A stretch of DNA of 48,042 bases from a virus. The notes under the pieces are model-generated. The model did no database searches, was not told the origin of the DNA, and saw only the letters and a program-made list of their open reading frames with translations. Numbering within the stretch: position 1 is the stretch's first letter; each line of letters starts with the position of its first letter. The stretch lies in IMG/VR virus record IMGVR_UViG_3300045051_000520, positions 1-48,042 of that record, one strand, 5' to 3'. Of the stretch, positions 47,190 through 48,042 are shown one piece after another. The translations under genes and the position numbers were made by a program.

Positions 47190-47206
47190 GCCGAACGGGG
47201 GCCGTG
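47168..47206 (-). terminator. 11-bp stem hairpin enclosing the promoter
   Basis: CACGGCCCCCG (47168-47178) pairs with CGGGGGCCGTG (47196-47206), 17-nt loop containing the -35 box. It lies 16 nt after the previous stop. Termination or control of promoter access are both possible. Confidence 0.6.
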
Positions 47207-47221
47207 TGTGGTGCAGGTCGT

Positions 47222-47491
47222 TTAAACCCCAGCCTGGGTGAAGTCCAGGTAGTGCTTGGTGCCCACGGGGTACTTGCCCCACAGGTTCGGGTTGGCGACG
47301 AACAGGGTCAAGGACCCGCTCGGGCTCCACCGGGCGAACGTGTTGTCCTCGTCGGTGCCGTCTTCGGGGTAGGGCCCGGACTTGCACACGGGGGACATGG
47401 CGAGGGTCTCGCCGGTCTTGATGGTCTTGGCTTCATCGCTGAAGTGCTCCTGCACACCATTCACGATGAACTTTGCTCTCATGTCGGCCAT
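47222..47491 (-). CDS. Short form from the internal start (89 aa)
   Basis: Starts MADMRAKFIVNGVQEH with AGGAGG 5 nt upstream. The beta-rich sequence with DGTDEDNTFARWSPSGSL and NPNLWGKYPVGTKHYLDF is a pattern seen as a separate small protein in other phages. Function unknown. Confidence 0.72.
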   Translation of the reverse strand: MADMRAKFIVNGVQEHFSDEAKTIKTGETLAMSPVCKSGPYPEDGTDEDNTFARWSPSGSLTLFVANPNLWGKYPVGTKHYLDFTQAGV

Positions 47492-47725
47492 AACTCCCTC
47501 CTTGGGGGGTGTGGTGAAGGCCCCCAGGGTATCAGGCGTCATGGCCTGGGACAAGAGCTTCACCCGGAACAAAGCCTGGGTCACCACGGTGTAGTCCCGC
47601 ATGTGGTGGAGATCGTCGTTGAGATCCGAAATGGCGTCCAGTAAGTTCGCCAAGGGCTCGGAGTACACACCCCCATACCGGGTGAGTTGTGCGCAGGCGT
47701 TCCTGGTTCGGAAATCTAAGTCCAT
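47222..47725 (-). CDS. Hypothetical protein, two parts in one frame, with an internal start (167 aa)
   Basis: The first 78 residues (MDLDFRTRNACAQLTRYGG; LANLLDAISDLNDDLHHMRD) are helical and unlike the last 89 (MADMRAKFIVNGVQEHFSDE; DEDNTFARWSPSGSLTLFVA; YPVGTKHYLDFTQAG), which match a stand-alone small phage protein type. A strong ribosome site (AGGAGG, 5 nt) precedes the internal ATG at 47491, while the ATG at 47725 has only a G-run. So the short form is certain or nearly so and the long form is probable. The stop codon TAA lies inside a GTTTAAAC element. Confidence 0.7.
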   Translation of the reverse strand: MDLDFRTRNACAQLTRYGGVYSEPLANLLDAISDLNDDLHHMRDYTVVTQALFRVKLLSQAMTPDTLGAFTTPPKEGVMADMRAKFIVNGVQEHFSDEAKTIKTGETLAMSPVCKSGPYPEDGTDEDNTFARWSPSGSLTLFVANPNLWGKYPVGTKHYLDFTQAGV

Positions 47726-47781
47726 GTGCCCCCCAAGCATGGGCGGGCCCCGGGGGTGAGCCGGGGCCCAGGGTCCGTGGG

Positions 47782-48042
47782 TTACTTGCCCTTCTCGGCG
47801 GCTTCGGCGGCCTTGCGGAACATCGAGCGGAGCATATTGCCCAGGTTCATGCGGATCATGCCGTAGTTCAGATGGGCGTAGCGGGCCTGGAGGGCCTTCA
47901 CGTCCAGGTTGTTCTTGACGATGGGGGTGAGCCAGATCGCCTCGGCGGCCTCGCAACCCTTGGCGGCCATCACCTCGTCGATCTCGCACAGCAGGGTGTG
48001 GGCCATGTCGTCACCGTTGTCCTGGACGCGGACCTTGACCCC
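47782..48042 (-). CDS. C-terminal part of the junction-spanning 206-aa protein
   Basis: This is the end of the gene that starts at 487. The last 50 residues contain the pattern YAHLNYGMIRMNLGN followed by a basic tail ending KAAEAAEKGK. The nearby protein at 46530-47123 ends with the matching YGHLNPGMQRMNLGN, so the two share a C-terminal domain. Function is unknown; the conserved, basic, helix-forming tail would suit nucleic-acid or partner binding, which is inference only. Confidence 0.88.
   Translation of the reverse strand, partial: GVKVRVQDNGDDMAHTLLCEIDEVMAAKGCEAAEAIWLTPIVKNNLDVKALQARYAHLNYGMIRMNLGNMLRSMFRKAAEAAEKGK
47916..48042. repeat. Right copy of the 127-bp terminal identity
   Basis: Identical to bases 1-127. 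Removing one copy leaves a circle of 47,915 bp. Physical ends (cos or pac) cannot be deduced from this overlap. Confidence 0.95.

Noticed and set aside
1-48042. tRNA or rRNA genes, integrase, excisionase or CI-like repressor
   Set aside because: No cloverleaf-like sequence or recombinase/repressor motifs were found by reading; absence by eye is not proof for tRNAs.

Overview
The window is one complete, circularly closing genome of a GC-rich, siphovirus-like tailed phage. Its first and last 127 bases are identical and lie inside one open reading frame that is intact across the join, so the unique length is about 47,915 bp. I see no integrase, excisionase, repressor or tRNA, so a lytic lifestyle is the simplest reading. 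The host cannot be named. Sigma70-type promoters with 17-bp spacers and three CRP-type palindromes (TGTGA-N6-TCACA) suggest a proteobacterium that has a CRP/Vfr-like regulator.

Plus-strand arm (about 1.8 to 26.2 kb): virion and lysis genes in classical order. These are a PD-(D/E)XK nuclease, small and large terminase, a Mu gp29/DUF935-type portal, a Mu gpF-like head protein with a C-terminal ADP-ribosyltransferase-like domain, a prohead protease with an internally initiated scaffold, a lambda gpD-like decoration protein and a lambda gpE-like major capsid protein. Next come a DUF1320 connector, Mu gpG-like and tail-terminator-like proteins, the tail tube protein, tail chaperones with a clear -1 frameshift site, the tape measure, two paralogous tail proteins, and a distal-tail/hub set ending in a 1,144-residue tip protein with an NHL-like propeller. 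A DUF2793-like protein and a small lysis cassette follow.

Minus-strand arm (48.0 down to 26.4 kb, continuing through the join to 487, plus a small set at 567-1066): early and replication genes in tightly overlapping operons. They include an archaeo-eukaryotic primase (PrimPol), a SNF2-type helicase, a UvrD-like helicase, a SprT-like zinc protease, an ExoX/DnaQ-type exonuclease, a family A DNA polymerase with 3'-5' exonuclease, a TSCPD protein, two HNH nucleases and many small unknown proteins.

The central discovery is the operon at 28.0-33.2 kb. It encodes PurZ (adenylosuccinate synthetase-like, with the catalytic Asp of PurA replaced by Ser), a two-domain MazG-like protein whose second half looks like MazZ, an HD-domain DatZ, and a DpoZ-like PolA polymerase. 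This is the gene set for a Z-genome, in which 2-aminoadenine replaces adenine: PurZ makes the Z precursor, MazZ supplies dGMP, DatZ destroys dATP, and DpoZ copies Z-containing DNA.

The arms diverge from a 735-bp gene-free region (1067-1801) holding direct and inverted repeats and a 12-bp palindrome, which is a candidate origin/control region. They converge at a hairpin near 26.3 kb. Recurrent motifs not explained by genes include eight copies of GTTTAAAC, a 12-mer at three promoters, a purine-rich leader before many early genes, and hairpins built into promoters.
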